Shown here: positions 44,995 to 54,013 of the stretch, piece by piece
Position numbering within the stretch: position 1 is the stretch's first letter
Layout of the letters: each line of letters opens with the position of its first letter
NCBI RefSeq assembly: GCF_026191725.2
Contig: NZ_CP120863.1
Span: 5,622,001-5,686,000, forward strand
Direction: 5' to 3'
DNA from: Roseibium porphyridii
Lineage (GTDB): Bacteria; Pseudomonadota; Alphaproteobacteria; Rhizobiales; Stappiaceae
DNA: 64,000 nt
Program-made: the position numbers and the translations under genes
The notes under the pieces: model-generated
What the model saw: the letters and a program-made list of their open reading frames with translations, nothing else
The model's database searches: none
What the model was told of the DNA's origin: nothing

Positions 44995-45435
44995 TCAATT
45001 CAAGCCTGGCCAATTTCTGTTTGCCTTGGAAATATAGCCGGAGATGTCGCGGCTCCAGGTCCGTTGAACGGATTTGGAGTAGTTCACATAGAGCTTGCCG
45101 GCCACCACTTTATACGCGAGCGGATCGACCCCGACCTTGTAACCGCGGGAAACGCCATAAGCGCAGTAGCCGTCAAACTGAGGGGCATAACTTGCAGGGT
45201 TCGCCAAAAAGGCATCCCGGTTGCGTGATGATGAAAACTGGTAGGTCAGTCCACGGTGTTGCGCTGTGAACTCGGCGCGGCCCTGTTTGGGGGACTTTCC
45301 TGAAAAATAGGTCACCGGGTCGTAGCCAGTCAGTGCAAGCGGGCTCTTGGCAAAAGACGGCAACGCCGATGTCGCGACCATCGCACTACCGGCAGCTGCG
45401 GCAAACAAACCCAAAATTCCTCTGCGGTTGATCAT
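44995..45435 (-). CDS. exported YHS-domain protein
   Basis: From ATG 45435 (GAGGAAAG upstream) the product is 146 aa with an N-terminal twin-Arg-like signal (INRRGILGLF). The mature part is a YHS domain: LTGYDPVTYFSG, AQHRGLTYQFSS, NRDAFLANPASYAPQFDGYCAYG with a conserved Cys. YHS domains often bind metal or act beside metal transport and heme proteins. It ends 60 bp from the VWA terminator and is divergent from the intradiol-like gene. Confidence 0.88.
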   Translation of the reverse strand: MINRRGILGLFAAAAGSAMVATSALPSFAKSPLALTGYDPVTYFSGKSPKQGRAEFTAQHRGLTYQFSSSRNRDAFLANPASYAPQFDGYCAYGVSRGYKVGVDPLAYKVVAGKLYVNYSKSVQRTWSRDISGYISKANRNWPGLN

Positions 45436-45737
45436 GAACTTTCCTCGGTTGACCGCCGTTGCCTTAAGGATGTTGCGCGGCGAACTGACATTCAATGAAC
45501 AATCATTTGAACGATTTGGCTTGTTGGTCTCCATTTTTGCGGCTTTTGGACTCCTGAACGCAATCTGCATCTTGTGCAAAGGGGTAGAAATCGCCGGATC
45601 ACGAAACCGTGAGCCTGGTTTATCGCCCGTCCAGCCATGCTGAACTCGGAAATTGCCACAAACGCACTATACTTTTGATCGGCCGTGTTTGGTCCCGAAG
45701 GCACATATGGGCGCCACTTCCGACAGGAGAGACTTTC
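45436..45737. other. 302-bp divergent promoter region (YHS gene / intradiol-like gene)
   Basis: No gene supported. A TATACT hexamer at 45668-45673 could be the -10 of the rightward operon; I see no good -35 at standard spacing. GGAGAG precedes the 45738 start. Confidence 0.5.
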
Positions 45738-46226
45738 ATGACCGCCGATCTCATCACCCGCCGCAGACTTCTCGCTGTTGGAAGCGCTGCCCTGGCGACG
45801 GGCACATCTGGATTGCTGGTACCTGCGCAGGCACAAGGCATAGCGCCAACGCGTTCGATGCGTGGGGGCTCCAACAATTACCGTCCCGGAGCTCCAATCG
45901 TCGATCGTATAGGAGGTGGCGGCTTCTGGATGACTGGAACCGTCCGTCGTGCAGGCGATGGAGTACCTCTTGCCGGTCAACGCATTCAAATATGGGCACA
46001 CACGACGGAAGGGCATGAACGCGACCCGCAAAGCCACGGCGCTACCCTCACGGATGCCAATGGCAACTTCCGTCTTGAAATGCCTCAGATCGTGCCGGCG
46101 TTTGGGCAACCCCATGGTCACCTTGCCTACGACAGCGAAGAGTTTGAAACGGTGTTTCTGCGTCCCGTCATGTCCAGCTCGAAGGATACCAGCCTGGAGG
46201 CGCATTTCGTCCTTACTCCGGCCTGA
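45738..46226 (+). CDS. Tat-exported intradiol-dioxygenase-like protein, probably not a classical Fe(III) enzyme
   Basis: A 162-residue precursor starting with a twin-Arg signal (LITRRRLLAVG). The rest follows the beta core of intradiol ring-cleavage dioxygenases: GVPLAGQRIQIWAHTTEGHER, GATLTDANGNFRLEMP and FGQPHGHLAY with a HGH pair. In the family, two Tyr and two His bind Fe(III). The first Tyr after the IWxA strand is replaced by His (TEGHER), and the second is not evident, so metal binding must differ. It is followed 21 bp later by a ferric-reductase-like membrane protein. Confidence 0.75.
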   Translation: MTADLITRRRLLAVGSAALATGTSGLLVPAQAQGIAPTRSMRGGSNNYRPGAPIVDRIGGGGFWMTGTVRRAGDGVPLAGQRIQIWAHTTEGHERDPQSHGATLTDANGNFRLEMPQIVPAFGQPHGHLAYDSEEFETVFLRPVMSSSKDTSLEAHFVLTPA

Positions 46227-46247
46227 TCCGACTTGAGACTTCATGAG

Positions 46248-46859
46248 ATGAGCCGAACGCGCGGCTATCTGGTCTGGAGCGTGCTTGCCATTGTTATCGC
46301 GCTGCCGATTTTGGCGGCTGCGACAAGCCCCCTGCTCGCCTGGCGTCAACCCGTTTACATTCTTGCCGGATTTGCCGGTGTTGCGGGCATGGCTCTTCTC
46401 CTGGTTCAGCCTCTGCTTGCTGGTGGCTACCTGCCCGGGCTCACTGGTGCACGCGGACGGCGGATCCATCGCATCACCGGGGCCCTTCTGGTTGCCGCTG
46501 TCCTGCTTCACGTAGGCGGACTTTGGATCACCAGCCCACCGGATGTCGTCGACGCCTTGCTGTTTCGTTCTCCAACGCCGTTTTCCGTATGGGGCGTACT
46601 TGCCATGTGGGCCGTGCTTGCCGCAGCTTTTCTTGCCGCGTTTCGTCGTCGCCTGCGTTTGAAGGTGCGCATATGGCGACGCACCCACACAGCTCTCGCG
46701 ATGGTCATTGTCACCGGTAGTGCAATTCATGCCCTTTTGATCGAAGGTACGATGGAAACCATGACGAAATTCGCTCTTTGTGCCCTCGTCATTATCGCGA
46801 CAGTGAAAGTTATGGTGGACCTGAATATATGGACGAAGCGGTCGCGACGCGAAGTCTGA
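46248..46859 (+). CDS. ferric-reductase-like transmembrane protein
   Basis: A membrane protein of about 203 residues and five or six helices in the ferric-reductase/YedZ-like heme fold. Likely heme His are in RRIHRITGALLV, VLLHVGGLW, RRTHTALAMVIV and SAIHALLIEG, arranged as two pairs across two helices. No FAD or NAD domain is present, so it is a membrane electron carrier. The start ATG 46248 is chosen; a TTG at 46233 is possible. Co-transcription with the Tat-exported dioxygenase-like gene suggests an electron partner. Confidence 0.8.
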   Translation: MSRTRGYLVWSVLAIVIALPILAAATSPLLAWRQPVYILAGFAGVAGMALLLVQPLLAGGYLPGLTGARGRRIHRITGALLVAAVLLHVGGLWITSPPDVVDALLFRSPTPFSVWGVLAMWAVLAAAFLAAFRRRLRLKVRIWRRTHTALAMVIVTGSAIHALLIEGTMETMTKFALCALVIIATVKVMVDLNIWTKRSRREV

Positions 46860-46889
46860 AGGCCAGTCTAGAGGACCAGGAACTGTCCC

Positions 46890-46910
46890 AAAGCGCGTCA
46901 GAAGCGCTTT
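46890..46910. repeat. inverted repeat after the ferric-reductase-like gene
   Basis: AAAGCGC (46890-46896) and GCGCTTT (46904-46910) with a 7-bp loop; a weak terminator candidate. Confidence 0.45.
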
Positions 46911-46953
46911 CGGCGGGTTGAAGATCTTGCCGCGACGGCCTTGCTATGCTGTG

Positions 46954-46989
46954 TTCGGGCGTGCGCGGCGCGCACGAGCCTTGCCCGAA
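46954..46989 (+). promoter_or_regulatory. stable nested hairpin before the BenE-type gene
   Basis: An outer TTCGGGC/GCCCGAA stem stacks on an inner GTGCGC/GCGCAC stem (loop GGC), giving 13 pairs with a 7-nt bulge. It ends 13 bp before the ATG, close enough to affect ribosome access. No known riboswitch is recognised. Confidence 0.5.
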
Positions 46990-47002
46990 AAATGAGCCTT
47001 CC

Positions 47003-48184
47003 ATGTTCCGTGATCTAACGTTTCCAGCCACCTATATGGGGCTGCTTGCAGCCTTTGTCGGATACTCGGCCTCCTTTGCCATTGTGCTTGCAGGCGTTAA
47101 ATCGATGGGCGCCACAGATGCGCAAGCAGCGACCGGGTTGTTTTTTGCCACCATCGGCATGGGCATCTGCAGTATCTGGCTCCCGGCCGTCACGCGGATC
47201 CCGGCGGCGGTTGCGTGGTCAACTCCCGGCGCTGCGTTCCTTGCGGCAACCGTCGCGTTGCCGGGAGGCTTTTCAGAAGCTGTCGGAGCCTTGATCTGCT
47301 GTGCAGCGCTGATCGTCGTGACCGGGTTCATACCTGCGCTTGGACGTGTTGTCGCCGCTATCCCGAAGCCTATTGCAAACGGGCTTCTGGCAGGTGTCTT
47401 GTTGAAACTGTGCTTTGCACCGGCTTTGGCTCTGGGAACGATTCCCTTGCTGGTATTGCCGGTTCTTCTGGCCTGGCTCATCGGGCTGGCCTGGAACAGA
47501 CTTGCTGCAATGCCGTTTGCCGTGATCGCCTTTGTGATCGTTCTCTTCTTCGCGGTGAATGGCGACAGCGGCACTGCCGCTGTGGAAACGCAATGGCTGC
47601 CGGTTTTTACGCCTGTCATGCCGACTTTTTCCATCCATTCAATTGTTTCCGTCTCTTTACCGCTCTATCTCGTGACAATGGCCGGTCAGAACATTCCTGG
47701 CTTCGCCGTATTGGAGCTGAACAAATACCCGGTCAATCGGCAGCCCCTGCTTCAAAAGACCGGACTGGTGAGCCTTTTGATCGCACCGTTTGGATCGGTG
47801 CCGGTCAACATGTCCGCGATCACCGCTGCAATGATGGCTGGAGAAGACGCCGGACGCGATCCGGCCGGGCGTTACTGGGCTGCCATCGTGTCTGGAATTG
47901 CCTACACACTTCTGGCTTTTGCAGCTGGGCTTGTGACGTCTCTGGCAGGTCTCGCTCCGACCGATCTGATCACCGCCGTTGCGGGGCTGGCGCTGATCCC
48001 GGCTTTCGTCAATTCCATTTCGGCAGCTTTCAGCGACCGTGACCAACTTGAGGCGCCCGCGTTGACCTTTCTGATCGCAGCCAGTGGAATGATGCTCTTC
48101 GGTGTCAGCGGAGCCTTTTGGGGTGTCGTTGCAGGCAGCATTGTCTGGATTGCAAAGTCACTCGTGAAGAAGCAGTCCACATGA
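47003..48184 (+). CDS. benE: BenE-family benzoate/aromatic acid transporter
   Basis: A membrane protein (393 aa from ATG 47003) with about twelve helices and BenE signatures: GYSASFAIVLAGVKSMGAT, IPAAVAWSTPGAAFL, and the long loop TMAGQNIPGFAVLE followed by PVNMSAITAAMMAGEDAGRDP. BenE importers are proton-linked carriers of benzoate or related acids. An intradiol-dioxygenase-like gene two genes upstream is consistent with an aromatic theme. Regulator not seen nearby; a stable leader hairpin precedes it. Confidence 0.9.
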   Translation: MFRDLTFPATYMGLLAAFVGYSASFAIVLAGVKSMGATDAQAATGLFFATIGMGICSIWLPAVTRIPAAVAWSTPGAAFLAATVALPGGFSEAVGALICCAALIVVTGFIPALGRVVAAIPKPIANGLLAGVLLKLCFAPALALGTIPLLVLPVLLAWLIGLAWNRLAAMPFAVIAFVIVLFFAVNGDSGTAAVETQWLPVFTPVMPTFSIHSIVSVSLPLYLVTMAGQNIPGFAVLELNKYPVNRQPLLQKTGLVSLLIAPFGSVPVNMSAITAAMMAGEDAGRDPAGRYWAAIVSGIAYTLLAFAAGLVTSLAGLAPTDLITAVAGLALIPAFVNSISAAFSDRDQLEAPALTFLIAASGMMLFGVSGAFWGVVAGSIVWIAKSLVKKQST

Positions 48185-48288
48185 TCGAAACGTGAAGCGG
48201 CGTTCTTGATCTCAACCTCCTCACGAGAGTTTTGTGTGCATGTGAACAAATGACTCCGCAGACTGGCATTGGCCAAGCGGAGGATGCC

Positions 48289-49656
48289 ATGCCACTGACA
48301 CGACGCGGATTTACGGGAATGCTTGTCGCTACCGCCGTCACACCTGCGCCATTGAGAGCACAGGACGACCCGGTTCTGGCGGCCATTCGGTCTCCGCTAT
48401 ACGGCACCAGTTCCGAGTTCGCGAAAGGCATGGTCTTCCTGCGTGAACGCGGCAATCCGGACGTCGTGCCCGCGCTCTTGACCAGCATGAGATTTTCCAG
48501 AGGGCGGCAGGGCCGGATTGCTGAGGTGATGGACGAATTGGCGGGCCAAAAGTTCGGTACGGACTGGTTCGAATGGATGCTCTGGCAGGAACGCAACCCG
48601 CAGATCGTCCCCCATCCGTCACTGATCCCTTTCAAGCGTGAGGTTCTGCTTGGGATAGACGAAAATTTCGACGTCTTCCTGAAACCGGAGCATCTGGCGC
48701 GCGAGCAGATGAAAATACGTTTCGAGGAAATTGCCTGGGGCGGTGTCCGAAAGGACGGAATTCCATCCCTCGACAACCCAGACCTGCTTCCAGCCGCCAA
48801 AGCGGATTACCTCAAAGATGATGACCTCGTTTTCGGCATCTCTATCAACGGTGATACCCGGGCCTATCCATTGCGGATCATGGGTTGGCATGAAATGTTC
48901 AATGAAGTGATCGGCGGTGTTCCGGTCGCGCTGGCATACTGCACGCTGTGCGGATCTGGCATCTTGTTCGAAACCAAAGTAACGGGTCGGAGGAAACCGC
49001 TGGTTTTCGGGTCGTCCGGCTTCCTTTACCGATCCAACAAGTTGATGTTCGACCGGGAAACCCATTCGCTATGGAACCAATACACCGGCAACCCGGTCGT
49101 AGGTCCGCTGGTGGACAGCGGGATTGAGTTGAAACAGCGGCCCGTTGTGATCACCAGCTGGGGGGCCTGGAAAGCGTCCCACCCCAAAACCCGGGTCCTG
49201 TCCTTGAATACCGGCCACCGGCGTGACTACGGCTCGGGTGTCGTCTACCAGGACTACTTTTCTTCTGCCGAACTCATGTTTCCGGCACTGGTTGATCAAT
49301 CCAGACATCGGCAGAAAGACTATGTCTTTGCGATCCGGCAATTCGGGGCTGCCAGGGCTTGGCCACTGGATGCATTTGAAGAGAAATCGATTATCAACGA
49401 CGCAATTGCAAATACGCCACTCGTCCTGATCGGCAATCCTTCAAAACGCACAGTACGCGCCTATGAGCGCGGGGCCCATCAATTTGAGCAGCGCGGCGAA
49501 ACGCTTCTCGATGAAACCGGGCAGACATGGACTGTGACAGAGACCGCGCTGGAGCGCGTGGATGGGAAAACGCTTCCCCGTGTCGCCGGCCATATCTCCT
49601 ATTGGTTCGCCTGGGACAATTATCTGGGTGATGCTGCGACCGTATATGGCGGTTAA
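48289..49656 (+). CDS. Tat-exported DUF3179 protein
   Basis: From ATG 48289 (GGAGG five bases upstream) a precursor of 455 residues begins with a twin-Arg signal (PLTRRGFTGM). The DUF3179 domain has AYCTLCGSG, GSSGFLYRSNKLMFDR, SLWNQYTGNPVVGP and LSLNTGHRRDYG, the Cys pair and Arg/His-rich motifs conserved in this family. The activity is unknown; the conserved CxxC hints at metal or redox chemistry. No close partner gene is seen. Confidence 0.88.
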   Translation: MPLTRRGFTGMLVATAVTPAPLRAQDDPVLAAIRSPLYGTSSEFAKGMVFLRERGNPDVVPALLTSMRFSRGRQGRIAEVMDELAGQKFGTDWFEWMLWQERNPQIVPHPSLIPFKREVLLGIDENFDVFLKPEHLAREQMKIRFEEIAWGGVRKDGIPSLDNPDLLPAAKADYLKDDDLVFGISINGDTRAYPLRIMGWHEMFNEVIGGVPVALAYCTLCGSGILFETKVTGRRKPLVFGSSGFLYRSNKLMFDRETHSLWNQYTGNPVVGPLVDSGIELKQRPVVITSWGAWKASHPKTRVLSLNTGHRRDYGSGVVYQDYFSSAELMFPALVDQSRHRQKDYVFAIRQFGAARAWPLDAFEEKSIINDAIANTPLVLIGNPSKRTVRAYERGAHQFEQRGETLLDETGQTWTVTETALERVDGKTLPRVAGHISYWFAWDNYLGDAATVYGG

Positions 49657-50047
49657 CGGTTTGATTTTTTAACGTTTGCCTTCGAGCAGGCTGATAGAAA
49701 AAACGCAGACAGCAACGTCATATGCCATCGCTGCCATAGCTGTCTTTAGATCTCACCTGTGAGACATTTGACTAACCTAGATGCAAACCAAGAAATACAA
49801 CCTGCCTTACAAATATAAGCAACTGCACCGCCTCGCATGAGTTGCACGCAAGAAGCGGTTTTACGCCAGATTTCAACCAAGCAGCTCAAAAATAAGTTAT
49901 TGGCAAAATAATACTGAAGCTTCGCATTGATTTCACAGAAATTCGCCCGATTTAGCCGTTACCAGACTCTGAAAACCGCTGACAATGCAAGTTTCCCGAG
50001 CATCTGAGCGCAGGAAATCATCTGTGTTCCATCTGTGGAGAGATTCT
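49657..50047. other. 391-bp intergenic region before the TAXI-TRAP genes
   Basis: AT-rich and without a gene. The inverted repeat TTATT-GGCAA-AATAA (49897-49911) could be an operator of the TRAP operon. GGAGAG precedes the 50048 start. Confidence 0.5.
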
Positions 50048-51064
50048 ATGACTTCAAAAAGCAAGGCAGGACTTTTGAACGTTTTCTCTAGGTACACACC
50101 GGCACCATTGGTGGCGGCACTGACCATCGGCCTGTTCGTCCCGGCAGCAGCGGCGGAGGACCGCAGTGACTGGCCGACAAGCTTCTCGGTCGGCACGGCA
50201 AGTCAGGGCGGAACCTATTTCGTATATGGCTCCGGCTGGACAAATCTGGTTTCAGATCAACTCGGCATCCCGGGCGGAGCCGAGGTCACAGCCGGACCGG
50301 TGCAAAATGCAGCGCTTGTCCAAACCGGTGACCTTGATTTCGGCATGGTCACCATGGGACCGGCATTCGACGCCATCAACGGTGAAAGTGCTCTCGCGCC
50401 CGGACTGAAGCATGACCAGATCCGGGCAATCTTCCCGATGTACAAGACCGCGTTCCATATCATGACCCTGGAAAGTTCCGGTATTGACAGCATCGATGAC
50501 ATTCCGGAAGGCGCGACTGTAGGCTTTGGGCCGGTTGGCGGCACCCCTGGAACGTACTGGCCACGGTTCTTTGATACGTTCGGCAAGTCCGTGACTGCGC
50601 GCCACGGCGGAGCGGCAGATCTTGCAGGCCAGCTTCAGGATGGTTTGATTGATGTCTACACTTGGGCGGCAGGGGTCCCCTTCCCGGCATTCTCGCAAGT
50701 CGAAGCACAGGCTGACGTCAATTTCATCGGTATGACGGACGAGCAAGCCAAACAGATCGCTGCGGACCATCCGGTATCTCTTTTCACAATCCCTGCCGGA
50801 ACCTACCCGTCCCAGTCCGAAGATCATGCAAGCGTTTCCATGTGGAACTTCGCGATCGCTCGCGCTGATCTACCGGAGGACTTCGTTTATGCGGTCGTTG
50901 ATGCTGTGATGAGCAACAATCCAAAGATGCTCGACATTCACAAAGCAGCTGTCGAAACCCTGCCGGAAAACTACGACAAGAACGCCTTCATCCCCTGGCA
51001 TCCGGGCGCTGTGCGCTGGTTCAAGGAGAATGGCTTCGAGATCGACCCTGCCCTAGGCGGCTGA
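50048..51064 (+). CDS. TAXI-family TRAP solute receptor
   Basis: A 338-residue periplasmic receptor with a signal peptide ending near AAAEDRSD and the TAXI start FSVGTASQGGTYFVYGSGW. Also visible are NAALVQTGDLDFGMVTMG and IDDIPEGATVGFGPVGGTPGTYWP. TAXI receptors feed fused TRAP permeases. They bind carboxylates such as glutamate or 2-oxoglutarate, but no conserved Arg lets me name the ligand. The permease gene follows 91 bp later. Confidence 0.93.
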   Translation: MTSKSKAGLLNVFSRYTPAPLVAALTIGLFVPAAAAEDRSDWPTSFSVGTASQGGTYFVYGSGWTNLVSDQLGIPGGAEVTAGPVQNAALVQTGDLDFGMVTMGPAFDAINGESALAPGLKHDQIRAIFPMYKTAFHIMTLESSGIDSIDDIPEGATVGFGPVGGTPGTYWPRFFDTFGKSVTARHGGAADLAGQLQDGLIDVYTWAAGVPFPAFSQVEAQADVNFIGMTDEQAKQIAADHPVSLFTIPAGTYPSQSEDHASVSMWNFAIARADLPEDFVYAVVDAVMSNNPKMLDIHKAAVETLPENYDKNAFIPWHPGAVRWFKENGFEIDPALGG

Positions 51065-51155
51065 GCGATCCGGAACACGATAGATAATTGCCTTTATCCC
51101 GGGCTGCAGGACAGTGGCCCGGGTATAAAATGTGCCAGATCGAGACCGAAACGTG

Positions 51156-53285
51156 ATGTCTGACGCCATCGACCCCGTTCCCGCCCAACGGGACGAATCT
51201 GCCAGCCACGCCTTACGGGGCTGGCAGGGGAAGTTGTTCGGTCTTCTGTGTGTGCTTTATGCAGCCTGGCATCTCTACAGTCTCAACATCGCACCACTTG
51301 AGACCTGGCTTTTCCGCATACTGCATATTTGCGGAGCTCTCGTTCTCGGGTTTGGGCTAACAAGCGTCCTGCTCACCGGTCCGGACAATCGCTTGCGTAA
51401 AGTGGCAATGGAACGGAGCGTTGCACTCATTGCTGGACTGCCGGTGATCTATGCACTCGTGCTGACCCTTTACGGTGTCTTTCAATATTGGAACGCGGGA
51501 ACAGTTGAAAACCCCGACACGACCTTTGCCTATTTCGGGGTTTCGCTCGCCGCCGGCACATTGTTGGCGATTGTGGCCGGATGGTTCCTTCGCGGAAATG
51601 AGGGCCGTATTTCCTCAATTGACTGGGTTCTGGTGCTGGCCAGTATTGCGTCGACCGGCTTTATTGCGCTCAGCCTTGATGCCTTGAATTTGAGGCTGCG
51701 CGCGGGTACCCCGTTTGCGGATCCGCAAAACGCCTGGGCTGCATTCGTTGCCATGGCGCTCATGCTGGAACTTACGCGCCGTGTCGCGGGTCTTGCCCTG
51801 GTTGCGATTGCCGCAATTTTTGTCGGATATGCCTTTTTGGGGCCGTGGCTACCCGGATTTCTGGAACATCGCGGGTATGATGCAAAACGATTTTTCAGCT
51901 ACGTATTTACCGACAACGGCATTCTTGGCCCGACAACCGCCGTCTCTTCCACCTACATCATTCTTTTCATTATTTTTGCAGCTTTCCTGCAAAGTTCAAA
52001 AGTTGGCGACTATTTCGTCAACCTGGCCTTTGCAACAGCGGGCCGCGCACGTGGAGGGCCGGCCAAGGTTGCCGTCTTCGCCTCCGGACTGATGGGAATG
52101 ATCAATGGCACATCTGCCGGCAACGTTGTGTCGACAGGCTCGCTGACGATCCCGCTGATGAAGCGTGTGGGATATCGCTCACAATCGGCAGGCGCAATCG
52201 AGGCTGCTGCCTCAACCGGTGGCCAGATCATGCCTCCGATTATGGGGGCCGGCGCCTTCATCATGGCCGAGATCACCGGAATTCCCTATACGGATCTCGT
52301 CATCGCAGCCCTGATACCGTCCGTGCTTTATTTTGTCTCGATCTATTTCATGGTCGATTTCGAGGCGAAACGCCTCGGCATGCGCGGCATGACCAGTGAC
52401 GAAGTTCCCAAATTCAGAAAGCTCGCCAGGCAGGCGTTTCTGTTCCTTCCCATATTCATTCTGGTCGGCTCTCTTTTCCTCGGCTATTCGGTGATCCGTG
52501 CCGGCACGCTCGCGATTGCATCTGCCGCGGTCGTGAGCTGGCTGACGCCGTTTCGCATGGGTCCGCTCCAGATCATCGAGGCACTGCGCAATGCGTCGCA
52601 GATGTCCATTCAGATCATCACGGTCTGCGCAACGGCTGGCATCATTGTCGGCGTGATTTCACTGACAGGTGTCGGCGCCAGGTTCTCTTCATTGCTGTTC
52701 GAGCTCGCCGAAACCAGCAAACTGCTCGCACTGATTTTCGCAATGATCATCTCGATCATTCTGGGCATGGGCATGCCGACAACCGCAGCCTATGCCGTTG
52801 CTGCCTCAGTGGTGGCACCGGGCCTGATCGAACTCGGCATCGCGCCGCTGATCGCGCATTTCTTCGTGTTCTATTTTGCAGTCGTCTCCGCGATTACTCC
52901 GCCAGTGGCCCTCGCTGCCTATGCCGGCGCTGCCATTGCCGGAGCAGAACCCATGCGCACATCGGTGACGGCGTTCAGGGTCGGCCTGGCCGCGTTCATC
53001 GTACCGTACATGTTCTTCTACAGTCCCGGTCTTTTGATGGAGGCCAGCTGGATCGAAATCATCCGCAACGCAATTACCGCCATCATCGGAGTCTATTTCC
53101 TGTCCGGCGCGGTCCAGGGCTATCTGATGAGCCCCCTTGCTCCGGTCTGGCGCATTCTGCTTCTGGGCGCCGCCCTTTGCATGATCTCTGGCGATTGGCG
53201 GACGGATGTGATCGGCATCGTGCTCGGCGCTGCGCTTTGGTTGAAATCACGTCATGACGTTGAACGCGTCGCCAGGGAAGCCTGA
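51156..53285 (+). CDS. fused TRAP transporter permease (TAXI type)
   Basis: A 709-residue protein with about 17-18 membrane helices. The N-terminal part is the small (DctQ-like) subunit and the C-terminal part the large (DctM-like) subunit, where GLMGMINGTSAGNVVSTGSLTIPLMKRVGY, GGQIMPPIMGAGAFIM and GMGMPTTAAYAV form the substrate path. ATG 51156 is preferred over an upstream GTG. With the preceding receptor it makes a complete Na+-coupled importer. No enzyme gene follows to reveal the substrate. Confidence 0.93.
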   Translation: MSDAIDPVPAQRDESASHALRGWQGKLFGLLCVLYAAWHLYSLNIAPLETWLFRILHICGALVLGFGLTSVLLTGPDNRLRKVAMERSVALIAGLPVIYALVLTLYGVFQYWNAGTVENPDTTFAYFGVSLAAGTLLAIVAGWFLRGNEGRISSIDWVLVLASIASTGFIALSLDALNLRLRAGTPFADPQNAWAAFVAMALMLELTRRVAGLALVAIAAIFVGYAFLGPWLPGFLEHRGYDAKRFFSYVFTDNGILGPTTAVSSTYIILFIIFAAFLQSSKVGDYFVNLAFATAGRARGGPAKVAVFASGLMGMINGTSAGNVVSTGSLTIPLMKRVGYRSQSAGAIEAAASTGGQIMPPIMGAGAFIMAEITGIPYTDLVIAALIPSVLYFVSIYFMVDFEAKRLGMRGMTSDEVPKFRKLARQAFLFLPIFILVGSLFLGYSVIRAGTLAIASAAVVSWLTPFRMGPLQIIEALRNASQMSIQIITVCATAGIIVGVISLTGVGARFSSLLFELAETSKLLALIFAMIISIILGMGMPTTAAYAVAASVVAPGLIELGIAPLIAHFFVFYFAVVSAITPPVALAAYAGAAIAGAEPMRTSVTAFRVGLAAFIVPYMFFYSPGLLMEASWIEIIRNAITAIIGVYFLSGAVQGYLMSPLAPVWRILLLGAALCMISGDWRTDVIGIVLGAALWLKSRHDVERVAREA

Positions 53286-53345
53286 TTTCCTGGCGGGACA
53301 ATTTGCAACTTTCATCCGCCGATTGAAAGACCGCAAAACGGTAAC

Positions 53346-53939
53346 TTATCGCAGGAATGCCGCCATTTCCTTTTTGGCTTTGGCAATGTAGTTCTGGCGG
53401 CTCTCCTGGGTTGAGCTGTCCATCTTGTAGTGTGCCAGATAACGGGTCTTGCAACGCGGTTTTGCGAGGAGCTTGATGCCACGCATGATGGTTTTGCGCC
53501 CGGGTTCCCCCACGAACTTGGACACAAACCAGCTTGCACCGCAGGTCGTCACGATCCCGATGTGCGAAATGTTCTGCATGTTAGGCCGCAAATCCTCAGT
53601 CGCGGTCGGCATGATGAACGTCTCATGCGGTACCCAAACCCGTTCCAGCCACCCTTTCAGCATTGCCGGAAGACCGAACCACCAGGTTGGATAAATGAAC
53701 ACGATTGCCTCACACCACTTGATGTCGGCCAGATCCTGCGCAATCGGCACGGTGTTCGACTGCGGTGTGTGATAGCCCCGCCGCTCCTGCGCGCTCATGA
53801 CCGGGTTGAAGCCTCTCGCATAAAGATCCGTCAGGCGCACATCGTGGCTGTCTTCCTCTAAAGCCCCAACAACGGTCTTGCACAATGCGGCATTGAAGCT
53901 TTCTTCACAGGGATGACAATAAACGACAAGAACGCGCAT
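53346..53939 (-). CDS. NAD(P)H:quinone/FMN oxidoreductase, flavodoxin-like fold
   Basis: A 197-residue MdaB/KefF/NQO1-like flavoprotein: VLVVYCHPCEESFNAAL at the phosphate loop and FIYPTWWFGLPAMLKGWLERVW at the isoalloxazine site. Such enzymes reduce quinones or supply reduced flavin. It is the last gene of the operon starting at 59547, 74 bp after the FAD oxidoreductase, so it may keep that pathway's flavin or quinone reduced; this is inference. Confidence 0.88.
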   Translation of the reverse strand: MRVLVVYCHPCEESFNAALCKTVVGALEEDSHDVRLTDLYARGFNPVMSAQERRGYHTPQSNTVPIAQDLADIKWCEAIVFIYPTWWFGLPAMLKGWLERVWVPHETFIMPTATEDLRPNMQNISHIGIVTTCGASWFVSKFVGEPGRKTIMRGIKLLAKPRCKTRYLAHYKMDSSTQESRQNYIAKAKKEMAAFLR

Positions 53940-54013
53940 GCACTCGGCCTTAAGGAACAACACCATGCAGGCAGAATGGACAAACCGCCTGCGTCACTCT
54001 CGTACGCCGCGCC

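Noticed and set aside
45492..46730. 412-codon minus-strand frame across the intradiol-like and ferric-reductase genes
   Set aside because: It runs against two genes with clear signals and has a low-complexity, basic product.
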